Below, one piece after another: positions 17,092 to 24,979 of a stretch of 36,447 bases of DNA. Source of the DNA: Bradyrhizobium iriomotense (lineage in GTDB: Bacteria > Pseudomonadota > Alphaproteobacteria > Rhizobiales > Xanthobacteraceae); contig NZ_BSOW01000057.1 in NCBI RefSeq assembly GCF_030160715.1, positions 1 through 36,447 of the forward strand, read 5' to 3'. The position numbers were made by a program, and so were the translations under genes. Position 1 is the first letter of the stretch; every line of letters begins with the position of its first letter. The notes beneath the pieces are model-generated. The model did not search any database. It was not told the origin of the DNA and saw only the letters and a program-made list of their open reading frames with translations.

Positions 17092-17110
17092 GGCAACGTC
17101 CGGTAACGTC
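17092..17110. promoter_or_regulatory. Direct repeat in the divergent promoter, possible OmpR-family operator
   Basis: GGCAACGTC (17092-17100) and GGTAACGTC (17102-17110) are spaced exactly 10 bp start to start, one helical turn, as OmpR/PhoB-type regulators often need. GTTAAC-GCC-GTTAAC follows at 17135-17149. The region lies between the response-regulator start (17019) and the rightward gene (17201). Regulation of either gene is inference. Confidence 0.35.
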
Positions 17111-17200
17111 TTGAAGGGGGTGCAGCAAGGTCTCGTTAACGCCGTTAACCATACCGTGGCGCCGTCAGATAAGGAACCCCGCAAAACCCACGGAGCCATC

Positions 17201-17791
17201 ATGACTTCGATCTCGGCGGCCTCCGCCGGCACCTACCAGTCGCCGCTGCAGCGGTTGCAGCAGGAATTGCAGTCGGAGGTCGACGCCGGCACGATCTCCT
17301 CGTCGGATCAATCCGCGCTGTCGACCGCGCTCACCGATATCGATTCGGCGATCCAGCAGAGCCGTTCGAGCGATGCGTCCAGCGGCGCCAAATCCTCGCC
17401 GGAGGACATGAAGTCGAAGATCGACGACCTCATCGCGGGCGAGGTCTCGAACGGCACGCTGACCTCCGACCAGGCCACTGAGCTGAAGGGCGTGTTCCAG
17501 TCCACCTTCGCGAACGGCCCGGGCGGCGCGGGTGGTCCCGGAGGCGCGGGCGGACCGCCGCCCGGCCCGCCGCCGTCGGACGATGGCTCGTCCACCTCGT
17601 CAAGCTCCTCGACGGACTCGACGAGCAGCACCTCGAGCGATAGCACCACCGCCGAGATCCTCCAGCAATTCCTCCAGGCGCTCCAGCAATCGATCTCGTC
17701 GTCGACGTCGTCCTACGGCGCTTCCGGAAATGCGAACAGCTCGTCGAGCAGCTCGCAGATCTCCGCACTGCTCATCGACTACAAGACCTGA
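17201..17791 (+). CDS. Ser/Gly/Pro-rich protein with internal duplication, unknown function
   Basis: The protein has 196 residues from ATG at 17201 with CGGAG 5 nt upstream. There is no signal peptide. Residues about 23-45 (LQSEVDAGTISSSDQSAL) and 76-98 (LIAGEVSNGTLTSDQATEL) are two copies of one helical unit, EV-x-x-G-T-[IL]-[ST]-S-[SD]-Q. A Gly/Pro run follows (GPGGAGGPGGAGGPPPG), then long Ser/Thr/Asp runs, a helical ILQQFLQALQQSISS and a final ISALLIDYKT. The composition suggests a flexible, perhaps exported protein. It is divergent from the two-component operon, which could control it. Confidence 0.8.
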   Translation: MTSISAASAGTYQSPLQRLQQELQSEVDAGTISSSDQSALSTALTDIDSAIQQSRSSDASSGAKSSPEDMKSKIDDLIAGEVSNGTLTSDQATELKGVFQSTFANGPGGAGGPGGAGGPPPGPPPSDDGSSTSSSSSTDSTSSTSSDSTTAEILQQFLQALQQSISSSTSSYGASGNANSSSSSSQISALLIDYKT

Positions 17792-17964
17792 CCGCGACGC
17801 CAGGTCGGCGCAGTCCCCGTCGTCTCTCACACGTCTCCCAGGGCGCGTGACGAGTCGGCGGGGAACTGTGCGTTGCCCGCGCGTTCGATTGAAAATCTCC
17901 TTCGCGCGGAACTTGCTTCGCGATGCAACGCGCGCGAAATGCGTGACGAAATTGCCGCAGCGTA

Positions 17965-17990
17965 GGAACTGCGGGCCAATATGCGCGGTT
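17965..17990 (+). promoter_or_regulatory. Possible EcfG-type (general stress) promoter
   Basis: GGAAC (17965-17969), 16 nt, then CGGTT (17986-17990). The known EcfG consensus is GGAAC-N16/17-CGTT, so the -10 box has one extra or changed G. It would start transcription about 30 nt before the PRC-barrel start codon. Tentative. Confidence 0.3.
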
Positions 17991-18026
17991 CTCTCCACAC
18001 GAGTTTTCGATCAAGGAGAGGACACC

Positions 18027-18581
18027 ATGTTGATGAAATCCATCGCGGCCGGCCTTGCCGGTTCCGCGTTGCTCGCCACTGTCGCATTCGCTCAGCAGCC
18101 GACCGCCACCACAGACAAGGCACCGAACGCGGCCGCCACGACGACGGCAACGACCTCGGCCACGGGTGACTGGCGCGCAGCGAAGATGGTGGGCTTGAAG
18201 GTCTACAACGAGGCCAACGAAAGCGTCGGCTCGATCAACGATCTGTTGATGGACAAGAGCGGCAACATCAAGCTCGTCGTGCTCGGCGTCGGCGGCTTCC
18301 TTGGCATGGGCGAGCATCTCGTAGCGGTACCGTTCGACAAGGTGAAGTTCTCGACAGAGCCCGTCGCGTATGCAGCGACCAGCACCAACCCGCCGGGCGC
18401 GCCGGCCAATCGGCCGGCAACCGGCACGACGCCGCCGTCAACGACGACGGGTGCTGCGACCGACAGGCCCGCCGCGCCGGCCGCTTCGACGTCATCGACC
18501 TCGAAGTGGTACCCGGACCACGCCGTGTTCAATGCGACCAAGGACGAGCTGAAGAACATGCCGGAATTCAAGTACGACTAA
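18027..18581 (+). CDS. Exported PRC-barrel domain protein
   Basis: The protein has 184 residues from ATG at 18027, with AAGGAG 8 nt upstream. The signal peptide MLMKSIAAGLAGSALLATVA ends at FAQQ. A Thr/Ala-rich linker leads to the PRC barrel at about residues 46-110: DWRAAKMVGLKVYNEANESV, GSINDLLMDKSGNIKLVVLG, EHLVAVPFDKVKF. A Pro/Thr/Ala-rich disordered part follows and then WYPDHAVFNATKDELKNMPE, a short conserved tail typical of these rhizobial proteins. Its role is unknown; such proteins are often stress-linked in this order. A hairpin follows the stop codon. Confidence 0.9.
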   Translation: MLMKSIAAGLAGSALLATVAFAQQPTATTDKAPNAAATTTATTSATGDWRAAKMVGLKVYNEANESVGSINDLLMDKSGNIKLVVLGVGGFLGMGEHLVAVPFDKVKFSTEPVAYAATSTNPPGAPANRPATGTTPPSTTTGAATDRPAAPAASTSSTSKWYPDHAVFNATKDELKNMPEFKYD

Positions 18582-18606
18582 CGTGGTTCGACTTGCCTGA
18601 ACGAAA

Positions 18607-18635
18607 AACGCGCCCGGTCTCTGGCCGGGCGCGTT
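18607..18635 (+). terminator. Hairpin terminator after the PRC-barrel gene
   Basis: AACGCGCCCGG (18607-18617) pairs perfectly with CCGGGCGCGTT (18625-18635) around a 7-nt loop. It is an 11-bp stem, 26 nt past the stop codon. Only a short T tract (TTGT) follows, so it may stop RNA decay as much as transcription. Confidence 0.7.
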
Positions 18636-18645
18636 GTCGTGACCA

Positions 18646-18733
18646 CGTCATTGCGAGGAGCGAAGCGACGAAGCAATCCAGAGCCATTTCCGCGGATGCA
18701 TTTCTGGATTGCTTCGCTTCGCTCGCAATGACG
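18646..18733. repeat. REP-like palindromic repeat, family A copy 3
   Basis: It starts CGTCATTGCGAGGAGCGAAG and its right arm (18704-18733) is identical to the right arms of the copies at 4215-4294 and 10474-10560. It lies between the convergent PRC-barrel and binding-protein genes. Confidence 0.92.
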
Positions 18734-18746
18734 GAGTCTGCGGAAG

Positions 18747-19955
18747 CTAGTGCCCCACCAGCGGGCAGCCGCCCTTGTCGATCGGGCGGAATGCCTCGTC
18801 GCCCGGCACGGTGGCGATCAGCTTGTAGAGGTCCCACTCGCCCTTGGACTCCTCGGGCTTCTTGACCTCGAACAGATACATGTCGTGCACCATGCGACCG
18901 TCGATGCGGATCTTGCCACCCTTGGCAAAGAAATCGTTGACCGGGGTGGCGCGCATCTGCTCCATCACCTTCGGCGCCTCATCGGTCTTGATGGCCTCGA
19001 TCGCCTTCAGATAGTGCATGGTCGCCGAATAGAGCCCGGCCTGGATCATGGTCGGCATGTGCCCGACCTTGTCGTTGAAGCGTTTTGAGAAGGCGCGGGT
19101 CTCGTCGTTCATGTCCCAATAGAAGGCATCGGTAACGATCAGGCCCTGCGTCGCCTTGATGCCGAGCGAATGTGTATCGGTGATCTCCTGCAAGAGCGCG
19201 ATCATCTTCTGCCCGGCCTGCGTGAGGCCGAATTCGGATGCCTGCTTCAGCGCATTGGTCGTGTCGCCGCCGGCATTCGCCAGCGCCACAACCTTGGCCT
19301 TGGAGGCCTGGGCCTGGAGCAGGAAAGAGGAGAAGTCGGAGGAGTTGAGCGGATGACGGACCTCGCCGAGCACCTTGCCGCCGCTTTCCTTCACGACGTT
19401 GGCGGCGTCGCGCTGAAGCGCCTGGCCGAAGGCGTAGTCGGCGGTGACGAAAAACCAGGTGTCCTCGCCGCGCTTGACCATCGCCTTGCCGGCGACGTTC
19501 GACAGCGCATAGGTGTCGTAGGTCCAGTGCACCGTGTTGGGCGAGCATTGGGCGCCGGTGATGTCGGAGGAGCCGCCGCCGGAATTGATGTTGATCCGGT
19601 TCTTCTCGCGCGTCAGCGCCGAGATCGGCAGAGCCACCGAGGAGGTCGGCACGTCGAAGATCGCGTCGACCTTCTCGTTGTCGTACCAGTTGCGCGCGAT
19701 GTTGACGCCGACATCGGGCTTGTTCTGATGGTCGGCGGCGACCACCTCGACCGGTTTGCCGGCGACCTTGCCGCCATAATCGGCGACCGCCATCTGCACA
19801 GCGGCGAGCGAGCCCTTGCCGGTGGCGTCGGCATAGAGGCTCGACATGTCCGTGAGCACGCCGATCTTGACGACGTCGTCGGAAATCTGCGCCTGCGCCG
19901 CGCCGGTGGCAGCGAAGGCAAGACCCGCCGCGACGGCGGCAAACAGTTTGTGCAT
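18747..19955 (-). CDS. ABC transporter substrate-binding protein (branched-chain amino acid / LivK-type)
   Basis: The protein has 402 residues. The signal peptide MHKLFAAVAAGLAFAATGAA ends at AQA; AGGGAG lies 7 nt upstream of the ATG. The Peripla_BP_6 fold is clear: VVKIGVLTDMSSLYAD, LAAVQMAVADYGGKVAGKPV, NRININSGGGSSDITG, WFFVTADYAFGQALQRDAA. It should bind a small amino-acid-like or amide ligand in the periplasm. No permease or ATPase gene is near, so it is an orphan whose transporter lies elsewhere. Confidence 0.95.
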   Translation of the reverse strand: MHKLFAAVAAGLAFAATGAAQAQISDDVVKIGVLTDMSSLYADATGKGSLAAVQMAVADYGGKVAGKPVEVVAADHQNKPDVGVNIARNWYDNEKVDAIFDVPTSSVALPISALTREKNRININSGGGSSDITGAQCSPNTVHWTYDTYALSNVAGKAMVKRGEDTWFFVTADYAFGQALQRDAANVVKESGGKVLGEVRHPLNSSDFSSFLLQAQASKAKVVALANAGGDTTNALKQASEFGLTQAGQKMIALLQEITDTHSLGIKATQGLIVTDAFYWDMNDETRAFSKRFNDKVGHMPTMIQAGLYSATMHYLKAIEAIKTDEAPKVMEQMRATPVNDFFAKGGKIRIDGRMVHDMYLFEVKKPEESKGEWDLYKLIATVPGDEAFRPIDKGGCPLVGH

Positions 19956-20199
19956 GATTGTTCTCCCTGTGCGTTGTTCTTTGGATTTCGTTTGCAGGGA
20001 GTCGTTCTAACGGCAATCGACGGCCGCAGCTAAGCGATCCGTGCCGTAGCCGAATGCAAAAAGGGAAGGGGCGGCGATGACGTGTTGCGGATGTTGGTGA
20101 CTGGCGGGGATGCTATGAGGTCGCACGCGATCGAACACCCGTGACGGGCCACCATGCCGGTGGCCGGTCGCCCGCCGAAATCAAGGCCCCTCTATCCTG

Positions 20200-20619
20200 T
20201 CAGTAGCCTCCGTAGGGGCCCACATAGAATTGACGCCGGTAGGGATAGGGATAAGCGGGTGGATACCCGTATCCTCCGCCATAAACCGGGTCCCCATAAC
20301 TGTCATCTACGTAGCCGTATGGATAATAAGGAGCGTAGTAGCCGCCATAATAGGGGGCTGCAGCGGCGCCCGCGATCAAGGCGCCCGCGAGAAGTCCTGC
20401 GCCCAGACCCCAGCCTCCTCCACGCCAGCCACCTCCGCGCCAGCCTCCTCCATGCCAACCACCTCCGTGCCAGCCACCGCCCCAGCGGACCTGCACGGCA
20501 TTATCAGCCGGTTTTGCTGATGCCGAGAGGGTTGATAGCGGTGCAGCGGATGCGGGCCCGCTGGCCACCGATATCGCGCCAGCCAGGAAGAGCGCAGCCG
20601 CCATCTTGAGGATGCTCAT
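20200..20619 (-). CDS. Exported Gly/Trp/Tyr-rich repeat protein
   Basis: The protein has 139 residues from ATG at 20619; GGAGG lies 5 nt upstream. The signal peptide MSILKMAAALFLAGAISVAS ends around PASA. The mature part has WGGGWHGGGWHGGGWRGGGW, a short hydrophobic LGAGLLAGALIAGAAAA (a possible membrane insert), then Tyr/Pro/Gly-rich YYGGYYAPYYPYGY and a final FYVGPYGGY. Proteins of this composition are common in rhizobia but have no known function. A perfect palindrome lies 27 nt upstream of the start. Confidence 0.85.
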   Translation of the reverse strand: MSILKMAAALFLAGAISVASGPASAAPLSTLSASAKPADNAVQVRWGGGWHGGGWHGGGWRGGGWRGGGWGLGAGLLAGALIAGAAAAPYYGGYYAPYYPYGYVDDSYGDPVYGGGYGYPPAYPYPYRRQFYVGPYGGY

Positions 20620-20645
20620 GGTCACCTCCACTCGTGAAATACACT

Positions 20646-20657
20646 TTGACCGGTCAA
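20646..20657. promoter_or_regulatory. Perfect 12-bp palindrome upstream of the Gly/Trp-rich gene
   Basis: TTGACCGGTCAA is a perfect palindrome 27 nt upstream of the minus-strand ATG at 20619. It is placed where a repressor operator would overlap the promoter or the leader. The half-site spacing (N4) does not fit FNR/FixK. Confidence 0.4.
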
Positions 20658-20851
20658 CCCTGCGGAATGCGGGGGGTTGCGCAGCTTCTCAAATAATTTT
20701 CCCGATGACGGGAACGATCTTGTTGATCCCAGCGCGGGACACGTGACTACCCAGGCGCACGGGTGGCGGCATACTGCAGCGCATCAGTGTCAATCTAGGT
20801 CCTGGCCTGCACGTCGCGGATCGATCATCCGGTGCCGGGTAGCCGGGTGCC

Positions 20852-22420
20852 CTACATCCCCGACAGCTTCGTCACGTACACGTTCAGCGAGCCGCCGGCT
20901 TCGGCGATGATGCGGAGCGTCTTGGAATCGAAGGCGATGTCGGAGAGCGTCAGGCTGTCGATATTGGCCTCGACGCGCAGGCCGTCCTCAGTCTTCTGGT
21001 AGTCGGCGATCGCGGCCGCGATCTTGTCGCGCGCGTTCGCGGCGATCGGCTTCAGGTCGAGCGTCGCCTTCTGCACCAGCGCCTGCTGGAGCTGCGGCAC
21101 CACCGCGCGCGCCGCGGCCCCGAGCAGCCCGAACGCTGCCTCGGATTCCACCGCAAGCTGGATGTCGGCGAGCCGCAGCGTCTGCTGCGCCTGGTCGAGC
21201 ATGGGCCGTCCCCAGATGTGCACGGTCGCCTCGGCACCCAGGCCGAACCAGCTCTTCTTCTCCTTCGCGCGCACCAGAAGCGAGATCAGCAGCCGGTCGC
21301 CCGAGGGGGTCACGTTGACGTTCTTGACGGTGACGTCGACCGGACCCGAGCCGTCTTCCGGATAGGTATGGCCGACCATCTGGGCTGCGATGAGCTTGTT
21401 GATCTCGGTGAAGGGCACGTCGATCGGCACGCCGATGTTCACGCCGGCGCCGGTCGGCGGCACGATCGAGATCTTCTCGGGGAATGGACACTCGGGCTTG
21501 GTCTGGGTCGTGGTGACGCGGGTCTCGGCCTCGATGCCGAGCAGCAGCGTCACGGCCTGCGCATCGACGCGCGGCTGCGCCGCGATCGCACGGATCGGTT
21601 TCATCTCCAGCCAGAGCGGCGGCAACGCGGCCGAGGAGCCCGCGCCTTGCAGCGGCATCGAGCGGCAGGCCTTGATCCATTGCGCTTTCGCATTCTCGCG
21701 CAGGCTCGGATCGTTGCGGATACGTTCGGCGACCACGTTGAGCTGATCGCTGACGGTTTTGTCGATCAGCGGCTTGACCTGCGCCGGCACGTTGACCTTG
21801 GCGCCGGCGACCGAGAGGTTGGTGTCGCCGAGATTGACCTGCGCGCCGAGATTGGGCTCGAGGTGCCAGTTGGCGGCGAGTTTCGGGCGCGAGGTGATGA
21901 CCACGTTGCCCTTGATTTCGGCGCTGGCATTCAGGTTCTTGATGTTGACGGCGCCGATCTGCTTGGCGGCGTTGTTGCCGAGCACGCTGCCGAGCGCCTC
22001 GCCGAGCGCGCCGGTCGCTTTCGAGGACAGCGATCCCGTGACGTTGAGCTTGCCGGTCAGGGGTGTCGACAGCGTCAGCACGTCCTTGTCGCCGCTCGCG
22101 GCAATCGGCCCGCGCGAGGCGGTCCAGCCGATATCGGCGTTCTGGAGGATCTGCGAGACCGGATTGTCGGCCTTGCCGGTGAAATTGCGCGCCGCGCTCT
22201 TGTCCGCGGCCTCGCGGATCGCCGACAGTGCGATCGCAACCGGCGCCACCGCGATCGAGCTCTTCGAAACCGGCGGCAGCGGCGGCAACTGCGTGACGGC
22301 GGGCGCCGTCGTTGCGCTGCGCGGCGACAGCCAGTCCATGGCCTTCAGGCTCACGAAAAACGACGCCGCGATCACCGCGACCGCGATCAAAATAGTCTTC
22401 AAGTTCAACGTCAGACGCAT
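20852..22420 (-). CDS. DUF4403-family membrane-anchored protein
   Basis: The protein has 522 residues from ATG at 22420 with GGGGGA just upstream. TM segment about residues 7-28 (LKTILIAVAVIAASFFVSL) and no clear cleavage site suggest an N-terminal anchor with the rest in the periplasm. The rest is long, beta-rich and repetitive: NVVITSRPKLAANWHLEPNL, WHLEP, then IKACRSMPLQG, MLDQAQQTLRLADIQLAVES, TLSDIAFDSKTLRIIAEAGG. I recognise this as a DUF4403 protein; the two halves look like lipid-binding tubular (TULIP-like) domains, which is inference. A single gene. Confidence 0.85.
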   Translation of the reverse strand: MRLTLNLKTILIAVAVIAASFFVSLKAMDWLSPRSATTAPAVTQLPPLPPVSKSSIAVAPVAIALSAIREAADKSAARNFTGKADNPVSQILQNADIGWTASRGPIAASGDKDVLTLSTPLTGKLNVTGSLSSKATGALGEALGSVLGNNAAKQIGAVNIKNLNASAEIKGNVVITSRPKLAANWHLEPNLGAQVNLGDTNLSVAGAKVNVPAQVKPLIDKTVSDQLNVVAERIRNDPSLRENAKAQWIKACRSMPLQGAGSSAALPPLWLEMKPIRAIAAQPRVDAQAVTLLLGIEAETRVTTTQTKPECPFPEKISIVPPTGAGVNIGVPIDVPFTEINKLIAAQMVGHTYPEDGSGPVDVTVKNVNVTPSGDRLLISLLVRAKEKKSWFGLGAEATVHIWGRPMLDQAQQTLRLADIQLAVESEAAFGLLGAAARAVVPQLQQALVQKATLDLKPIAANARDKIAAAIADYQKTEDGLRVEANIDSLTLSDIAFDSKTLRIIAEAGGSLNVYVTKLSGM

Positions 22421-22653
22421 CAATCCCCCGAACCGGCCCCGGTCGGAGATTCTACAGGGCGGGGGAACGCGGCGCTAGAGTGGCCGAAACCGGGCGGAGA
22501 TGCACCGCGGCGGTGAGATCGGCCTCACTATTCCGCACGATCGAGTGATCAAGAAAAGCGCCCGGCGGTGTCGATCCGGCGCCGGCCAATACGTCTGGAT
22601 AGGGCCGACCGGCCACATCGCGCGACCGGCGGCATCCATTCCAGGAGGCGCAG

Positions 22654-23049
22654 ATGACGACCGACCTCAGATATCTCGTTCTGACGGCGATGCTGACCGC
22701 CGCTTTGTGGATTCCCTATATCGTCTGCCAGGTCAGGACCAACGGTCCGCTGGAGCCGAAGAATTACGCCGACCCCACGCTGCCGCGGCCGGTGCCGGCG
22801 TGGGGGCAGCGCGCCAATCGCGCCTATCTGAATGCGATCGAGGTGTTCGCGCCCTTCGCGGCGCTGGTCATCGTCGCGCAACTGGCGGGGAAGGCCAATG
22901 CGACCACCGCGCTCTGTGCCGCGAGCTTCTTCTACCTGCGGCTTGCTCACGCGGTCGTCTACCTGGCCGGCATTCCCTATGTGCGAACCATCCTGTTCAC
23001 GCTCGCATTCGTGGTCGAGGTCGTGATCTTTTGGGAGGTGACCAGGTAG
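22654..23049 (+). CDS. MAPEG-family membrane protein
   Basis: The protein has 131 residues; AGGAGG lies 5 nt before the ATG. Four hydrophobic segments: about 7-27, 62-80, 86-106 and 110-128. The MAPEG features are RANRAYLNAIEVFAPFAAL and AASFFYLRLAHAVVYLAGIP-YVRT. MAPEG proteins are trimeric glutathione- or eicosanoid-linked membrane enzymes; bacterial members have no certain substrate. It is convergent with the dienelactone hydrolase gene. Confidence 0.9.
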   Translation: MTTDLRYLVLTAMLTAALWIPYIVCQVRTNGPLEPKNYADPTLPRPVPAWGQRANRAYLNAIEVFAPFAALVIVAQLAGKANATTALCAASFFYLRLAHAVVYLAGIPYVRTILFTLAFVVEVVIFWEVTR

Positions 23050-23056
23050 ATTTCTC

Positions 23057-23785
23057 TCAGCGCAGCTTCATGCCGAAGGCCTCTTCGAACAGGCCGAGCA
23101 TCGCGGTCCAGGAGCGGCGATCCGCCTCGGCATGATAGGCGTGGTTCGGCACGCTTTCGCCAATGAGCTCGGGGTTGGTGAAGCCATGCGCAGCGCCGCC
23201 GTAGACATGGGCCTGCCAGTCGACGCTGGTCGTGCGCATGTCGCGCGCAAAATTCGCAAGCTGTGTCAGCGAGACCAGTGCGTCCGCGGCCCCGTGACAC
23301 ACCAGGACTCTCGCCTTCATGCTCGCCGCATCCTCCGGCCGCTCGTTCGGGAAACCGCCATGGAAGCTCACGACGGCCGCAAGCTCGGCGCCGGTCCGCG
23401 CCAGCTCCAGCGCCGTGGTGCCGCCGAAGCAATAGCCGACTGCAGCGAGCTTCGTAGCGTCGACCGTGTCGTGCCCGGCCAGCGCCAGGCAGGCGGCTTG
23501 CGCCCGCTCGCGCCAGCGCGACGTGTCGGCGCGCAAGCCGTTCATCAGCTCGATTGCCCGCGGCACGTCGGGAGCGGTCCTGCCGCCGCCGTAGAGATCG
23601 GCCACGAGCACGACAAAGCCAAGCGCGGCCAGTTGCTCCGCACGTGCGATCGCATGCGTGCCGATGCCGCGCGCGTCAGGGAATAGGACGATGCCGGGAC
23701 GTGGAGTGCTTGCAGCTCCGTCGGTAACGAGAATGCCCTGGAGGTCTGCGGCGCGATCGCGATAGGCGAGAATTGTCCGTGTCAT
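23057..23785 (-). CDS. Dienelactone hydrolase family protein
   Basis: The protein has 242 residues, alpha/beta hydrolase fold. The nucleophile is Cys119 in VGYCFGGTTAL, and the His is in YGGAAHGFTNP, as in dienelactone hydrolase; the Asp is in GAADALVS. The family opens dienelactones or similar esters in aromatic degradation, but many members act on unknown esters. Its ATG overlaps the TGA of the Lrp regulator gene (ATGA), so the two are translationally coupled. Confidence 0.92.
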   Translation of the reverse strand: MTRTILAYRDRAADLQGILVTDGAASTPRPGIVLFPDARGIGTHAIARAEQLAALGFVVLVADLYGGGRTAPDVPRAIELMNGLRADTSRWRERAQAACLALAGHDTVDATKLAAVGYCFGGTTALELARTGAELAAVVSFHGGFPNERPEDAASMKARVLVCHGAADALVSLTQLANFARDMRTTSVDWQAHVYGGAAHGFTNPELIGESVPNHAYHAEADRRSWTAMLGLFEEAFGMKLR

Positions 23786-24267
23786 GGCGATGCGAGGTGC
23801 GAGAGGGGCAGGGGGGCGCCCGCCTTCAGTGTCTGGATCGCGATGCTGCTGCGAACCTCGCGCACGATCGGCAGATTGAGCAGCTTGTCGACCAGGAAGC
23901 GCTGGTAGTCTTCAAGCTCGGGAACGACGATCTCGAGGAGATAGTCGACGTCACCGGAGACCAGGTGACAGGCGACGACCTCGGGCATCGCGACGACGGT
24001 CTTCTCGAATGTGAGCGCCTGTTCGTTGGCGTGGCCGTTGATCTTGATGCCGAGAAAGGCCGAGAAGCCCAGCCCGATGCGGCCGCGCCGCAACGAAGCG
24101 CGATAGCCGTCGATGTAGCCGTCCTGCTCCAGCCGCCGCACCCGCCGTAGACAGGGCGAGGGCGACAGCCCGATCTTGCTAGCCAATTCGATATTACTCA
24201 ATCGTGCGTTGGTCTGGAGTTCTGTGACGATGCGTCGGTCGATCGCATCCAGCTCGCATTTTGGCAT
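23782..24267 (-). CDS. Lrp/AsnC-family transcriptional regulator
   Basis: The protein has 161 residues from ATG at 24267 (MPKCELDAIDRRIVTELQTN), 9 nt inside the longest frame; AGGA lies 8 nt upstream. The N-terminal HTH is NIELASKIGLSPSPCLRRVRR-LEQDG, and the C-terminal RAM/AsnC ligand domain has VVACHLVSGDVDYLLEIVVP and VREVRSSIAI. Lrp proteins sense amino acids or related small molecules. It is the first gene of a two-gene operon with the hydrolase, and divergent from the NTF2-like gene; it may control both. Confidence 0.94.
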   Translation of the reverse strand: MPKCELDAIDRRIVTELQTNARLSNIELASKIGLSPSPCLRRVRRLEQDGYIDGYRASLRRGRIGLGFSAFLGIKINGHANEQALTFEKTVVAMPEVVACHLVSGDVDYLLEIVVPELEDYQRFLVDKLLNLPIVREVRSSIAIQTLKAGAPLPLSHLASP

Positions 24268-24395
24268 GAAGCGCATCCTGTCGGATCAACGAGGGCACAA
24301 TGTTGCGCCGAAGGGGCTGACACTAGCCCACTTCGCAAGGACATGCCTCAGCTTTTCGTGGGATGGATTGCTCCGACCTTGTCGAAGGAGTGACC

Positions 24396-24776
24396 ATGAC
24401 CGAAAATCCGATCCTTGCGCCCCTGCTGGAAGCCGTCGAGCGCTACTTCACGCTGATGTACGACAATGACGTCTCGCATTTTGACCGCGTCTTCGCGCCG
24501 AGCGCGCAACTGCATGGCTTCCGGGATGCCGAGCTGCGGATATTGCTGGCGTCCGACTACAGGAAGATGCTGGCGTCGACACCCTCACCGAAGTCGAAGT
24601 GTGCCCCATGTCTCCAGGAAGTCCTGCTGGTCGATCTCGCGTCACCGACTCAGGCCGTCGTGAAAGTGCGCGTGCGGATCGATACGCTCCAGTACCTCGA
24701 CTATCTCTCGTATCACCGCATCCATGATGCCTGGTTGATCACGGCAAAATCGTTCCACGTCGAGCGGCGATACTGA
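24396..24776 (+). CDS. NTF2-like / lumazine-binding-like (SnoaL-type) small protein
   Basis: The protein has 126 residues from ATG at 24396 with AAGGAG 5 nt upstream. PLLEAVERYFTLMYDNDVSH, FDRVFAPSAQLHGF, LLVDLASPTQAVVKVRVRI and YHRIHDAWLITAKSFHVERR fit a cone-shaped NTF2-like fold. The role is unknown. Its divergent position next to the Lrp regulator suggests shared control. Confidence 0.82.
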   Translation: MTENPILAPLLEAVERYFTLMYDNDVSHFDRVFAPSAQLHGFRDAELRILLASDYRKMLASTPSPKSKCAPCLQEVLLVDLASPTQAVVKVRVRIDTLQYLDYLSYHRIHDAWLITAKSFHVERRY

Positions 24777-24979
24777 CTCGCGGTCACGTTTCGTCGCCGC
24801 GCCGCAGGCTCGATATGGGCAGCCAGCGGCTTCCCGGCTTGCAGCCGAGTTTGCAGCGAGCGCGTTGCCGGCAACGGCCTCTCCGATCTCCTGGATGTCG
24901 CGTTCGGCTTCGACACCGAATTGCTGAATCGCCTCGATCGAGCCTATCATGCTCCTACATGGAGTTATGGGGAAACGTC

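Noticed and set aside
17019..17232. Longer N-terminus for the response regulator
   Set aside because: It runs across the divergent promoter and the start of the neighbouring gene; the receiver domain begins normally at 17019.
20646..20657. TTGACCGGTCAA as an FNR/FixK box
   Set aside because: The half-sites are 4 bp apart, but the FixK consensus needs 6, so only a general palindrome is claimed.
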